A DNA stretch of 64,000 nucleotides from the NCBI RefSeq assembly GCF_029338195.1, contig NZ_CP119779.1, positions 3,100,001 to 3,164,000 of the forward strand, in the 5' to 3' direction. Source of the stretch: Haloarcula litorea (lineage in GTDB: Archaea > Halobacteriota > Halobacteria > Halobacteriales > Haloarculaceae). Each line of letters begins with the position of its first letter. Within the stretch, counting starts at the first letter, position 1. Below, in pieces: positions 36,474 to 44,809 of this stretch. The notes below the pieces were generated by a model. It ran no database searches and had not been told where the DNA came from. It was given only the letters and a program-made list of their open reading frames with translations. A program made the translations under genes and the position numbers.

Positions 36474-36477
36474 ACCC

Positions 36478-37362
36478 ATGAGCACGCAAATCGAACAACG
36501 AGAGACCGAGACCGAAGACGAAGAGACGGAGGCGGAGGTCCAGTCGCCGGGCGACCGGCGACGGGCCGAGAAGCGCCAGCGGCAGGCCGAGCGGGACCTG
36601 CAACGCGAGACCGAGGAGGCGTCGCTGGACGACGAGGAGACGATCTCGCTGAAGGTGTTCCGCTACGACCCCGAGGTCGAGGGCAAGCAGGAGCCCCGCT
36701 TCGACGACTTCACCGTCCCCTTCCACAAAGGGATGACCGTCCTGGACGCGCTGATGTACGCGCGGGACCACTACGACTCGTCGCTGACGTTCCGACACTC
36801 CTGTCGGCAGGCGGTCTGTGGCTCCGACGCGCTGTTCGTCAACGGCAGGCAGCGGCTGGGCTGTAAGACGCAGGTCGCCGATCTCGACGACCCGATCCGC
36901 ATCGAACCGCTCCCCCACCAGGAGGTCGTCAAGGACCTCGTCGTGGACATGGAGCACTTCTACGACCAGATGGAGGCCGTCGAGCCGTACTTCGACGCCG
37001 ACGAGACGCCCGACGACGAACTCGAGGAGCAACGACAGAGCCGCGAGAACCGCGAGAAGGTGAAGATGTCCACCCGGTGTATCTGGTGTGGGGCCTGTAT
37101 GTCCTCCTGTAACATCGCGGCCGGCGACAACGAGTATCTCGGTCCCGCGGCCATCAACAAGGCCTACCGGTTCGCGATGGACGAACGCGAGGGCGAACAG
37201 CGCAAGCAGGAGCGCCTCCGCATCATCGAGCAGGAGCACGGCGTCTGGCGCTGTCAGACGCAGTTCTCCTGTACCGAGGTCTGCCCGAAGGACATCCCGC
37301 TGACGGAGCACATCCAGGAACTCAAGCGGGAAGCGGTGAAGAACAACCTCAAGTTCTGGTAG
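36478..37362 (+). CDS. sdhB: Succinate dehydrogenase iron-sulfur subunit SdhB
   Basis: 294 residues. A charged N-terminal extension (1-50) precedes the [2Fe-2S] domain with SCRQAVCGSDALF and RLGCKT: cysteines at about 109, 114 and 129, with Asp in the third ligand position as in E. coli SdhB. The C-terminal domain has RCIWCGACMSSCNIA and CQTQFSCTEVCPKDIP for [4Fe-4S] and [3Fe-4S]. sdhA does not follow directly; a histidine kinase on the other strand intervenes. Confidence 0.93.
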   Translation: MSTQIEQRETETEDEETEAEVQSPGDRRRAEKRQRQAERDLQRETEEASLDDEETISLKVFRYDPEVEGKQEPRFDDFTVPFHKGMTVLDALMYARDHYDSSLTFRHSCRQAVCGSDALFVNGRQRLGCKTQVADLDDPIRIEPLPHQEVVKDLVVDMEHFYDQMEAVEPYFDADETPDDELEEQRQSRENREKVKMSTRCIWCGACMSSCNIAAGDNEYLGPAAINKAYRFAMDEREGEQRKQERLRIIEQEHGVWRCQTQFSCTEVCPKDIPLTEHIQELKREAVKNNLKFW

Positions 37363-38739
37363 CTACCTCGACGGGCCGCCCTCGGTGACGAACTCGAAGC
37401 GCGCACCGCCCTCCGACGACTCGGTCGGGATGAACGACCAGCCGTGGGCATCGGCGATGGTGTCGACGATGCTCAGACCGAACCCGGTGCCGTCCTCGGA
37501 CGTCGTGTACCCCGGTTCCAGGGCCGCCTCCGGGTCGCCGTCGAACCCCGTGCCGTCGTCCTCGACGACGAACCCCCAGTTCGTCCGCGCGACCGTGACC
37601 TCGGTCGTCGAGCCGCCGTGTTCGACGCTGTTCCGGAAGAGGTTCTCGAACACCTCGCGGAGCATGTCCGGATCGGCCGGGACGGGGTGGTCACCCCGGA
37701 CCGTCAGCGAGATCTCGCCGGTCTCGACCATCCGCCACGCGCTCGGAGCGGCCTCGTCCAGTTCGACGGCGGTCGTCTCGGGGTCGACCTCGCCCTGACG
37801 GGCCATCGTCAGCAGGTCGTCGACCAGCGTGTCCATCCGATCGACGCACTTCTCGGCCCGTTCGAGGTGGTCTTCGTCCCCCGTCTCACGGGCCAGTTCC
37901 AGCGAGCCACGCAGGACGCTGATGGGGTTGCGCAGGTCGTGGCTGACGACGCTCGTGAACTGGTCCAGTTGCTCGTTTTTCGCCCGGAGGTCCCGCTCCC
38001 GCTCCTTGCGCTCGGTGATGTCCCGACTGGTGAGGAGGATGTCGCCGTCGAACGGCAGGTCGGCGGTGGTGCGACGACCCCGCGCTTCCAGCCACCGCCA
38101 CTCGTCGTCGGCCGTCCGACAGCGGAACTCGACCGTCGCCTCGTCGCCGGGCTCCGAGAGCGAGTCACGAACCGTGCGCACGAGGCCGGCCACGTCGTCG
38201 GGGTGGACGTGTTCCCCGACGTGGGTGCCGATGACCGTTCCGGCCTCGCAACCGAGCATCTCCTCGACCGGCGGCGAGACGAACCGGACGACCGCCGCGT
38301 CGTCGAGGACCGTCAGCATCGTCGGCGTCTGCGCGACGAGTTCCTCGAACGCCGCGGCGACTCGGCGCTCCCGCTCGACCGGTCGTGCGTTCAGGACGAA
38401 TCCATCGACGCCCGCCTCCCGACACTCGGTGACGGTCAGCGACAGCGGCAGCCACCGACCGTCGGCTCGCTGGACCCGGACGCTCACCCGGTCACGGTCC
38501 GGTCCCGCCCGTCCCACGACGTCGTCCAGCGTCGCCTCCAGGTCGGGCACGTCCTCGGAGTGGACGTGTGCGGCGAGCGACCCGCCGACGAGCGTCGAGG
38601 CGTCGTGGCCCAGCACCCGCTCCGTCGACGGCGTGACGTACTGGATCGCCATCCCCCGATCGGTGAGGAGGATCGCGTCGCCCGTGTTCGACACAACCGC
38701 CCGTGCTAACTCCGGTCGTCCGGCGTTCGATTCGCTCAT
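37363..38739 (-). CDS. Soluble histidine kinase (PAS-PAS-HisKA-HATPase) inside the sdh locus
   Basis: 458 residues from ATG 38739. PAS 1 about 15-125 (ILLTDRGMAIQYVTPST), PAS 2 about 140-260 with PAC signature, H-box FTSVVSHDLRNPISV, NLFRNSVEHGG, EDDGTGFDG and DGTGFGLSIVD. No membrane segment. It lies between sdhB and sdhA on the opposite strand, its stop abutting the sdhB stop (TAGCTA). No response regulator adjacent. The architecture resembles the kinase at 6002 in its HisKA and HATPase region, so both may derive from a common haloarchaeal expansion. Confidence 0.9.
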   Translation of the reverse strand: MSESNAGRPELARAVVSNTGDAILLTDRGMAIQYVTPSTERVLGHDASTLVGGSLAAHVHSEDVPDLEATLDDVVGRAGPDRDRVSVRVQRADGRWLPLSLTVTECREAGVDGFVLNARPVERERRVAAAFEELVAQTPTMLTVLDDAAVVRFVSPPVEEMLGCEAGTVIGTHVGEHVHPDDVAGLVRTVRDSLSEPGDEATVEFRCRTADDEWRWLEARGRRTTADLPFDGDILLTSRDITERKERERDLRAKNEQLDQFTSVVSHDLRNPISVLRGSLELARETGDEDHLERAEKCVDRMDTLVDDLLTMARQGEVDPETTAVELDEAAPSAWRMVETGEISLTVRGDHPVPADPDMLREVFENLFRNSVEHGGSTTEVTVARTNWGFVVEDDGTGFDGDPEAALEPGYTTSEDGTGFGLSIVDTIADAHGWSFIPTESSEGGARFEFVTEGGPSR

Positions 38740-38963
38740 ACTCGTGCCAGTGGCCACACCGGGCACGTACCGCGACCACCCCCGGCTGTAACCTGTTAGT
38801 AAATGGATAGTCATCGCACTAAAGTATTGATGTATCGATACGTGTCTGACGCCCCTTCGGGGCCGGATTGGTCGCGACGTTCGGACGGAGCCGCGGCAGC
38901 GAACACGCCCAACAGGGAGGCTTAAGTTCGGCTAATACTAAGCCGCGGACAGGTCAGTATTCT

Positions 38964-40790
38964 ATGTACGAACACGACGTCATCGTGGTCGGCGCGGGTG
39001 GTGCAGGCCTCAGAGCGGCGATCGCGGCACACGAGGAGGGTGCGGACGTGGCCCTCGTGACGAAACTCCACCCGGTCCGGAGCCACACGGGCGCGGCCGA
39101 GGGCGGGATCAACGCCGCCCTCCAGGAGGGCGACTCCTGGGACCTCCACGCGTACGACACGATGAAGGGGTCGGACTACCTCGGGGACGCCCCGGCGATC
39201 GACACCTTCGCGAAGGACGCTCCCGAGGAGGTCATCCAGCTCGAACACTGGGGGATGCCCTTCTCCCGCGAGGACGACGGGCGCGTCTCCCAGCGACCGT
39301 TCGGCGGCCTCTCGTACCCGCGGACGACGTACGCGGGCGCGGAGACCGGCCACCACCTGCTGCACACGATGTACGAGCAGGTCGTCAAGCGCGGCATCGA
39401 GGTGTACGACGAGTGGTACGTCACGAACCTCGCCGTCACCGACCACGACGACCCCGAGGAACGGGTCTGTCACGGCTGCGTGGCCTACGACATCAAGTCC
39501 GGGAAGATCGAGGGGTTCCGGGCCAAGAACGGCGTCATCCTCGCGACCGGCGGACTGGGACAGGCGTTCGACCACACGACCAACGCGGTCGCCAACACCG
39601 GCGACGGCGTCGCGATGGCCTACCGCGCCGGCGTCCCCATCGAGGACATGGAGATGATCCAGTTCCACCCGACGACGCTGCCGTCGACGGGCGTGCTCAT
39701 CTCCGAGGGTGTCCGCGGTGAGGGCGGCATCCTCTACAACGAGGACGAAGAGCGGTTCATGTTCGAGTACGGCTACGCCAACAACGAGGGCGAACTCGCC
39801 TCCCGTGACGTGGTCGCCCGCGCCGAACTCACCGAGGTCAACGAGGGCCGGGGCGTCGAGGACGAGTGGGTCGACCTCGACATGCGCCACCTCGGCGAGG
39901 AGCGCATCATCGACCGCCTGGAGAACATCCTCCACCTCGCGGAGGACTTCGAGGGCGTCGACGGCCTCGACGAGCCGATGCCGGTCAAGCCCGGCCAGCA
40001 CTACGCGATGGGCGGCATCGAGTGCGACGAGAACGGCGAGACCTGCATCGACGGGCTGTACGCCGCCGGCGAGACGGCCTGCGTCTCGCTCCACGGCGCG
40101 AACCGCCTGGGCGGGAACGCCCTGCCGGAACTGCTCGTGTTCGGTGCCCGCGCCGGCCACCACGCCGCCGGCAAGGACATGAAGGTCGCCGAGATCGAGA
40201 CCGGCCCCTCCGCCAAGAGCGAGGACGGGCAGGTGGACACCCCGGTCTCGCCCGGTGCCATCGACGCCGGCGACGACGAGGTGGCCGCGGACGGTGCCGC
40301 CGTCGAACCGACGGGCGTCATCGAGAACACCGTCGAGCAGGAACGGACCCGCGTCGAGACGCTGCTGGCGGAGGACGGCATCAACCACGCCGAGGTCCGG
40401 GCGGACGTCCAGGAGACGATGACCCAGCACGTCAACGTCTTCCGGGAGGAAGACGGCCTGAAGCAGGCCCTGCGTGACATCCGTCGGGCCCGCCAGGAGT
40501 ACAAGGACGTCGCCGTCGAGGACCCCTCGCGGACGTTCAACACCGACCTCATCCACACCATCGAGACCCGCAACATCCTCGACGTGGCCGAGGCGATCAC
40601 GCTCGGCGCGCTCGCACGCGAGGAGTTCCGCGGCGCTCACTGGCGCGCCGAACACCAGGAGCGCAAGGACGACGAGTGGATCAAGCACACGATGCTGGCC
40701 TGGAACGACGGCACCCCCGAGCTCTACTACAAGCCGGTCATCCTCGAGGGCGACGAGGAGACCTACGAACCGAAAGAGCGGTCGTACTAG
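38964..40790 (+). CDS. sdhA: Succinate dehydrogenase flavoprotein subunit SdhA
   Basis: 608 residues. VVGAGGAGLRAAIAA (FAD loop), covalent-FAD His41 in VRSHTGAAEGGINAAL, QFHPTTLPSTGVLISEG, and the C-terminal HRLAG-equivalent HGANRLGGNALPELLVFG. An acidic insert of about 50 residues (about 405-455) lies before the helical domain, a halophilic feature. Start at ATG 38964. Because the kinase interrupts the operon, sdhA must have its own promoter; CTTAAGTT at 38921-38928 is a candidate TATA, about 40 bases upstream. Confidence 0.95.
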   Translation: MYEHDVIVVGAGGAGLRAAIAAHEEGADVALVTKLHPVRSHTGAAEGGINAALQEGDSWDLHAYDTMKGSDYLGDAPAIDTFAKDAPEEVIQLEHWGMPFSREDDGRVSQRPFGGLSYPRTTYAGAETGHHLLHTMYEQVVKRGIEVYDEWYVTNLAVTDHDDPEERVCHGCVAYDIKSGKIEGFRAKNGVILATGGLGQAFDHTTNAVANTGDGVAMAYRAGVPIEDMEMIQFHPTTLPSTGVLISEGVRGEGGILYNEDEERFMFEYGYANNEGELASRDVVARAELTEVNEGRGVEDEWVDLDMRHLGEERIIDRLENILHLAEDFEGVDGLDEPMPVKPGQHYAMGGIECDENGETCIDGLYAAGETACVSLHGANRLGGNALPELLVFGARAGHHAAGKDMKVAEIETGPSAKSEDGQVDTPVSPGAIDAGDDEVAADGAAVEPTGVIENTVEQERTRVETLLAEDGINHAEVRADVQETMTQHVNVFREEDGLKQALRDIRRARQEYKDVAVEDPSRTFNTDLIHTIETRNILDVAEAITLGALAREEFRGAHWRAEHQERKDDEWIKHTMLAWNDGTPELYYKPVILEGDEETYEPKERSY

Positions 40791-41107
40791 CTCGCACCCA
40801 CCAGCACGAACTGGCTCTCCGTCTCGCCGTTCCGTATCTGTCGGGTCGACGCGGAGTCGATCCGTAGCGCGTCGCCGGCCGTCATCTCCACCGCCTCGCC
40901 GCCGACCGTGACCGTCGCCGCGCCGTCGACGAGCACGTAGACCTCCTCCTGTCCGTTGTCCCCGTGATCGTGGGGTTTGCCCGTCCAGCCCGGTTCACAG
41001 TCGACGATCGTGACGCCGACGTTCTCGCAGTCCAGCGGGTCACGGAGGAAGTGCATCGCCCCCGCCACCGGATCGGTGTCCGCGTACGTACACTTCGTGT
41101 AGCTCAC
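40787..41107 (-). CDS. Cupin-domain protein
   Basis: 106 residues, single cupin: metal motif 1 KPHDHGDNGQEEVYVLVDG and motif 2 MTAGDALRIDSAS, though the second motif lacks the usual His. Small cupins of this kind act as sugar or metal binding proteins; the role is unknown. The stop shares CTAG with sdhA. Start ATG 41107. Confidence 0.85.
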   Translation of the reverse strand: MSYTKCTYADTDPVAGAMHFLRDPLDCENVGVTIVDCEPGWTGKPHDHGDNGQEEVYVLVDGAATVTVGGEAVEMTAGDALRIDSASTRQIRNGETESQFVLVGAS

Positions 41108-41221
41108 GAACGGAGTCGTGTCCCCGCCGGAAAGTGGCCGCTGCCGGCACGTGCCAGCCCGGGCGAGTGTGGTGCTATCCCGTCACATATTTGGTCGCCG
41201 GGGTCCAACGGACGACCGTCT

Positions 41222-41324
41222 GGAAGGGTGGCTCAGTGGTAGAGCGCTGCCGGGCGATATGCCAGAATCCTGTTCGGCAGTTTCCCTCGCAGGGCTCCGC
41301 GTGGTTCGAATCCCGCCCCTTCCA
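41222..41324 (+). tRNA. tRNA-like gene with over-long anticodon loop and extra arm (identity uncertain)
   Basis: 103 nt. Acceptor GGAAGGG (41222-41228) pairs with CCCTTCC (41317-41323), discriminator A. The D-arm GCTCAGTGGTAGAGC is perfect. CTGCCG pairs with CGGCAG, but 22 bases separate them, too many for an anticodon loop, so an intron or insertion is likely. A CCCTCGCAGGG hairpin then sits where a variable arm would be. The T-stem is weak (GCGTG over CCCGC, one mismatch, loop GTTCGAAT of eight). U33 and the anticodon are not clear. It may be an intron-bearing or degenerate tRNA, or a tRNA-derived element. Followed by CTCTT like tRNA-Glu. Confidence 0.45.
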
Positions 41325-41329
41325 CTCTT

Positions 41330-41352
41330 GCGGCGAACAACTCGTGAGCCGC
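41330..41352 (+). repeat. Tail hairpin 1 after the tRNA-like gene
   Basis: GCGGC (41330-41334) pairs with GCCGC (41348-41352) around the loop GAACAACTCGTGA. The same loop with different paired stems recurs at 41701-41723. Confidence 0.7.
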
Positions 41353-41364
41353 AGGTGGTGGCCG

Positions 41365-41401
41365 GGATTCGAGCACGCGAGACGAGCGGAGCGAGTCTCG
41401 C
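41365..41401 (+). repeat. T-arm-like GGATTCGAGCAC and tail hairpin 2
   Basis: GGATTC at 41365-41370, then GCGAGAC (41377-41383) and GTCTCGC (41395-41401) around the loop GAGCGGAGCGA. Comparable with 23831-23865 and, on the minus strand, 41754-41800. Confidence 0.7.
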
Positions 41402-41404
41402 ACC

Positions 41405-41426
41405 TGTTCGAGTCCCGCCCGGTCCA
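41405..41426 (+). repeat. Detached tRNA 3'-end remnant
   Basis: TGTTCGAGTCCCGCCCGGTCCA: T-loop, T-stem strand, an acceptor-like strand and discriminator A, followed by TTTTT. The acceptor part (CCGGTCC) differs from the upstream tRNA-like gene (CCCTTCC), so it is not an exact duplicate. Confidence 0.6.
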
Positions 41427-41700
41427 TTTTTCCGAGGAGTCGACCGGTCCGGTCGGACAGCAGCGACGCGTCGGATCGCCGTCGCTGGAGAGCGACACTG
41501 AAAGAGAGTGGGGGTGGGGGTGGAAAGTAGGTGGCACCGTTTGGTGCCTACCAGTACTTTGGCCGGTGGTAGTATATGAAAGTTGTGTCTAAATTATCAG
41601 AAGTGAATATCGGACGGTGCGTTCGTCTCTCGGCGACCACCTCGAACCGGAGGGAGACGCACTACGGTCGACTGCCGGGGTTCGAATCGGCGACGATTCC

Positions 41701-41723
41701 GTCACTCGCGAGTTGTTCGTGAC
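41701..41723 (-). repeat. Tail hairpin 1 copy after the tRNA-Leu remnant
   Basis: GTCAC/GTGAC stem with minus-strand loop GAACAACTCGCGA (41706-41718). The loop differs at one base from that at 41335-41347, the stem at most positions. Confidence 0.7.
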
Positions 41724-41729
41724 GAAAAT

Positions 41730-41750
41730 CGTGGGACCGGATTCGAACCG
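41730..41750 (-). repeat. Duplicate of the tRNA-Leu 3' end
   Basis: 21 bases identical to 41838-41858: T-arm and most of the 3' acceptor strand of tRNA-Leu(GAG), followed on the minus strand by ATTTTC. Confidence 0.85.
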
Positions 41751-41753
41751 CCT

Positions 41754-41781
41754 GAACTTCGCTCACTCCGTTCGCTCGTTC
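41754..41781 (-). repeat. Tail hairpin 2 of the tRNA-Leu locus
   Basis: GAAC/GTTC ends enclosing minus-strand GAGCGAACGGAGTGAGCG, a longer relative of the GAGCGGAGCGA loop. Confidence 0.55.
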
Positions 41782-41808
41782 CGTGCTCAGAATCCGTCCG
41801 TCGATATC

Positions 41809-41830
41809 TCTCCTCGCTATCGTTCGGAGA
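41809..41830 (-). repeat. Tail hairpin 1 directly after tRNA-Leu
   Basis: Minus strand TCTCC/GGAGA around GAACGATAGCGA (41814-41825), six bases past the tRNA 3' end. Confidence 0.65.
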
Positions 41831-41835
41831 AGATA

Positions 41836-41920
<85 letters not shown>

Positions 41921-41957
41921 GCACTGCCTTGCTGCACTCGTTCGTATCCCGTGGGCC

Positions 41958-41966
41958 AATAAAAGC
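41958..41966 (-). promoter_or_regulatory. TATA-like box of tRNA-Leu
   Basis: Minus strand CTTTTATTG, 38-46 bases before the mature tRNA 5' end; implies a short 5' leader. Confidence 0.45.
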
Positions 41967-42019
41967 GCTTTCGTTTGCGACCGCTCGCGGGAGTACCTGT
42001 CACTCCGTCGAACCGGACG

Positions 42020-42028
42020 TTTCAAATA
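42020..42028 (+). promoter_or_regulatory. TATA box of the MBF1 gene
   Basis: TTTCAAATA, 24-32 bases before ATG 42052. Confidence 0.5.
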
Positions 42029-42051
42029 CGACGAACCGGCTACGAGGTGGT

Positions 42052-42552
42052 ATGGCGAAGTACTCGACCGGCAGCGGGGGGTCGGACGCCGGCGGGAGCT
42101 GCGAGCTCTGTGGTGCCGACGGCGACCTCCGGACGGCCGACGTCGCCGGGGCGACCCTGCAGGTGTGTTCGGACTGCGCCCGCGACCACGGTGAGGCCGC
42201 GAGTTCGGGCAGCGACGACGGGAGTCGCGACGACCAAGACCGCAAGCGCAAGGCCGCACAGAACGCGGCGAAGCTCCACGACGCACAACAGGGCGACGCC
42301 GCTCACTGGGAGAGCGGTGCCGACTACGACGACGACCAGCTCCCCTATCTGGTCCCCGACTACGGCAGCCGCGTCACCGAGGCACGCCAGGAGCGGGGCC
42401 TCCAGACCGGTGAGCTCGCCGAGAAACTGGACCTCGACGAGGACACCGTGCTCGCCGTCGAACAGGGCCGGGCTACCCAGGCCAACGTCGGCGGTTCGAC
42501 CATCACGCTCCTCGAAGACTTCCTCGACGTCGAACTCGCCGACGCCCGCTGA
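42052..42552 (+). CDS. Archaeal multiprotein bridging factor 1 (zinc ribbon + XRE HTH)
   Basis: 166 residues. N-terminal zinc ribbon (CELCGADGD, CSDCARDHG), acidic linker, then a Cro/C1-type helix-turn-helix (SRVTEARQERGLQTGELAEKL, shortened) near 105-160. Archaeal MBF1 associates with the basal transcription machinery and ribosomes. The start is fixed by a good TATA spacing and the family MAKYSTG beginning. Confidence 0.88.
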   Translation: MAKYSTGSGGSDAGGSCELCGADGDLRTADVAGATLQVCSDCARDHGEAASSGSDDGSRDDQDRKRKAAQNAAKLHDAQQGDAAHWESGADYDDDQLPYLVPDYGSRVTEARQERGLQTGELAEKLDLDEDTVLAVEQGRATQANVGGSTITLLEDFLDVELADAR

Positions 42553-42591
42553 CGCCAGTAGGGATTTGTCGCGGCCGTCCGTACGCGCGGT

Positions 42592-43722
42592 ATGGAGCTC
42601 TCCCCCGAGCAGCGTGCGATCCGCGAGACGGTCCGCGAGTTCGCGGCCGAGGAGGTCCGCCCGACGGCCGCGGCGGCCGACCGCGAGGAGTCGTTCCCCG
42701 AGGGCGTCTGGGACGCGCTGGCGGAGATCGACCTGACCGGCCTGACGACGCCGGCCGAGTACGGCGGCTTCGACGCGGACCGGCGGACCTACGCCATCGT
42801 CAACGAGGAGCTGGCCCACGGATCGCTGGCCGTCGCGACGGCGCTGTCGGTCCACTGTCTCGCCACGTCCTGTATCGCCGAGTTCGGCAGCGAGGCCGTC
42901 CGCGAGGAGTGGCTCCCGGAGATGGTCGACGGCCGCCCGGTCGGTGCGTTCGCCCTCTCGGAGCCACAGGCCGGGTCGAACCCGCGGGGGATGTCGACCG
43001 TCGCGCGCCGCGAGGGCGACGGCTACGTCCTAAACGGGGAGAAGATGTGGATCACTAACGGTCGCCGCTCGGGCGTGGTCGTCGTCTTCGCCAAGACCGA
43101 CCCCGACGACCCGGACTCGATCACGCAGTTCCTCGTCCCGAAAGACAGCGACGGGCTCGCCGTCGGCGAACCGGAGGAGAAGCTCGGCCTGCGGGCCAGC
43201 GACACCACGTCGCTGACGTTCGACGGGGTGGAGATCCCGGAGCGCTACCGGCTGACCGAGGTCGGCGAGGGGCTGGCGGCCGCCCTGTCGATCCTCAACG
43301 GCGGTCGGGTCGCCATCGCCGCACAGTCGGTCGGGCTCGCACAGGCCGCGCTGGACGAGGCGCTCGACTACGCGCGGGAGCGCGAGCAGTTCGACCGCCC
43401 CATCGCGGAGTTCCAGGCGATCCGGCACAAGCTCGCCGAGATGGCGACCACGGTCCGGGCCGGGCGGCTGCTGACCTGGGACGCCGCTTCGCGGATGGAC
43501 CGGGGCGAGGACGCCAGGCAGGCCGCGAGTATGGCGAAGTACTTCGCGAGCGAGGGCGCGCTGGAGGTGACCAACGAGGCCGTCCAGATCCACGGCGGCT
43601 ACGGGTACACGACGGACTACCCCGTCGAGCGGTTCTACCGCGACGCGAAGGTGACGACCATCTACGAGGGGACCACCGAGATCCAGAAGAACGTCGTCGC
43701 CCGCGAACTGCTCGGCGACTGA
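42592..43722 (+). CDS. Acyl-CoA dehydrogenase (second copy)
   Basis: 376 residues, complete. [39 protein letters not shown], and the catalytic Glu in [19 protein letters not shown]. It is similar in plan to the enzyme at 30542 but clearly divergent, so it probably has another chain-length or branched substrate. It follows MBF1 by 39 bases on the same strand. Confidence 0.92.
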   Translation: MELSPEQRAIRETVREFAAEEVRPTAAAADREESFPEGVWDALAEIDLTGLTTPAEYGGFDADRRTYAIVNEELAHGSLAVATALSVHCLATSCIAEFGSEAVREEWLPEMVDGRPVGAFALSEPQAGSNPRGMSTVARREGDGYVLNGEKMWITNGRRSGVVVVFAKTDPDDPDSITQFLVPKDSDGLAVGEPEEKLGLRASDTTSLTFDGVEIPERYRLTEVGEGLAAALSILNGGRVAIAAQSVGLAQAALDEALDYAREREQFDRPIAEFQAIRHKLAEMATTVRAGRLLTWDAASRMDRGEDARQAASMAKYFASEGALEVTNEAVQIHGGYGYTTDYPVERFYRDAKVTTIYEGTTEIQKNVVARELLGD

Positions 43723-43766
43723 CCGGCTTCGGGAAGGGTTTTGCGCGCCGGGAGTCAAGAGGAGCC

Positions 43767-44309
43767 GTGACCTACGACGCTGTCGTCTACGACCTCGACG
43801 GGACGCTGGTTCGCCTGGCAGTCGACTGGGACGCCGTCGCCCGCGACGTGGCCGCCGTCCTCGAAGAGCGGGGCGTCGACCCCGGGTCGAGGGGGCTCTG
43901 GGAGATGCTCGGGCTGTCGGACGAGACCGGCCACCGCGAAGCGGTCGAGGAGACGATCACGCGACACGAGCGCGAGGGGGCCGAGCGCGGGCAGGCGCTC
44001 GCCCTCGCCGAGGGGCTGCCCCACGACGTGCCGGTCGGCGTCTGTTCGCTGAACGCGGAGTCGGCGGTCAGACTCGCGCTCTCGACTCACGGACTCGACG
44101 AGTTCGTCGGGCCAGTCGTCGGCCGCGACACGGTGGCCGACCCGAAGCCGGACCCGTCGGGGTTGTTGCGGGCCGTCGACGAACTGGGCGTCTCCCCGGA
44201 GCGAACGGTCTTCGTCGGCGACTCCGAGCGCGACGCGGAGACGGCGAGGCGAGCGGGGACCGGCTTCGCGTGGGCCTCGGAGTTCGATCAGCGCCGGTAC
44301 CGGGCGTAG
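43767..44309 (+). CDS. HAD-superfamily hydrolase
   Basis: 180 residues from a GTG start. Motif I VVYDLDGTLVRL, motif II-like VGVCSLNAES, Lys in ADPKPDPSGLL and motif III TVFVGDSERDAETA. It is a phosphoglycolate-phosphatase-like small-molecule phosphatase; the substrate is unknown. Its end overlaps the leftward membrane-protein gene by 22 bases. Confidence 0.85.
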   Translation: MTYDAVVYDLDGTLVRLAVDWDAVARDVAAVLEERGVDPGSRGLWEMLGLSDETGHREAVEETITRHEREGAERGQALALAEGLPHDVPVGVCSLNAESAVRLALSTHGLDEFVGPVVGRDTVADPKPDPSGLLRAVDELGVSPERTVFVGDSERDAETARRAGTGFAWASEFDQRRYRA

Positions 44310-44515
44310 AGGTAGGTCCCGGCGGCAGTCAGGAACCAGACGACGGCACCGACTCGGACCGCGAACAGCGCCCGACTGGTCCAGGTCGGGAGCGGCTGTC
44401 CGACGGAGGCGAGCACGACGACGGGCGACCCCACGAGGATCGTCGCGACGAAGGTGACCTGCATCACCCAGCCGAAGTCGACGCCGTCGGGGTCTGTCTC
44501 TTCGACGGCGGGCAC
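44288..44515 (-). CDS. Small two-helix membrane protein
   Basis: 75 residues from GTG at 44515 (start uncertain). The segment ETDPDGVDFGWVMQVTFVATILVG leads into two hydrophobic helices (VTFVATILVGSPVVVLASV and ALFAVRVGAVVWFLTAAGTYLYA, shortened) and a basic end YRR. It resembles haloarchaeal DUF-type peptides. It is convergent with the HAD gene. Confidence 0.6.
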   Translation of the reverse strand: MPAVEETDPDGVDFGWVMQVTFVATILVGSPVVVLASVGQPLPTWTSRALFAVRVGAVVWFLTAAGTYLYARYRR

Positions 44516-44602
44516 GCCCGTCGGTAGCGACCCGGTCGGCAAGCCGTTTCCGGTTCGCCGGCAACCGGACGATATTTGCGCCCCGATTCCGAACCCCGGT
44601 CT

Positions 44603-44809
44603 ATGACGACCGACGACGACCAGCCGGCGATTCCGGTGGTCTGCTCGGACTGCGGGACGCGCACGCAGGTCCCGTTCGAGGACGTCGAGGGGGCCGTCGA
44701 GCGACACAACGAGCAACTCCACGACGGGGAATCGGTAGCGCAGGTGGACCCGGAGGTACTGGACGAACTGGTCGACCGGCTCGGACGCGACCTGGGCTTG
44801 CTCGACTGA
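44603..44809 (+). CDS. Small one-CxxC protein
   Basis: 68 residues; VVCSDCGTRTQVPFED holds one CxxC, and HNEQLHDGE could supply His ligands. The acidic C-terminus reads LVDRLGRDLGLLD. Its stop touches the next ATG (TGAATG), so it is co-translated with the GNAT gene. Unknown role, possibly a zinc-binding partner. Confidence 0.7.
   Translation: MTTDDDQPAIPVVCSDCGTRTQVPFEDVEGAVERHNEQLHDGESVAQVDPEVLDELVDRLGRDLGLLD

Larger units (their letters stand above)
41325..41835. other. Gene-free tRNA tail region
   Basis: About 510 bases with no credible protein gene. It holds two tRNA tail modules: one to the right of the tRNA-like gene (41330-41426) and one downstream of the leftward tRNA-Leu (41701-41830). 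Between them (41430-41670) lie a TTTTT stretch, an AT-rich patch (TAGTATATGAAAG..., about 41571-41600) and a T-arm-like GGGGTTCGAATCGG (about 41678-41691). Possible reading frames here show T-arm-derived Arg/Ser-rich nonsense. Confidence 0.7.

Noticed and set aside
41401-41427. A second complete tRNA at the 3' remnant
   Set aside because: Only T-arm and acceptor-strand sequence is present; no matching 5' half precedes it.
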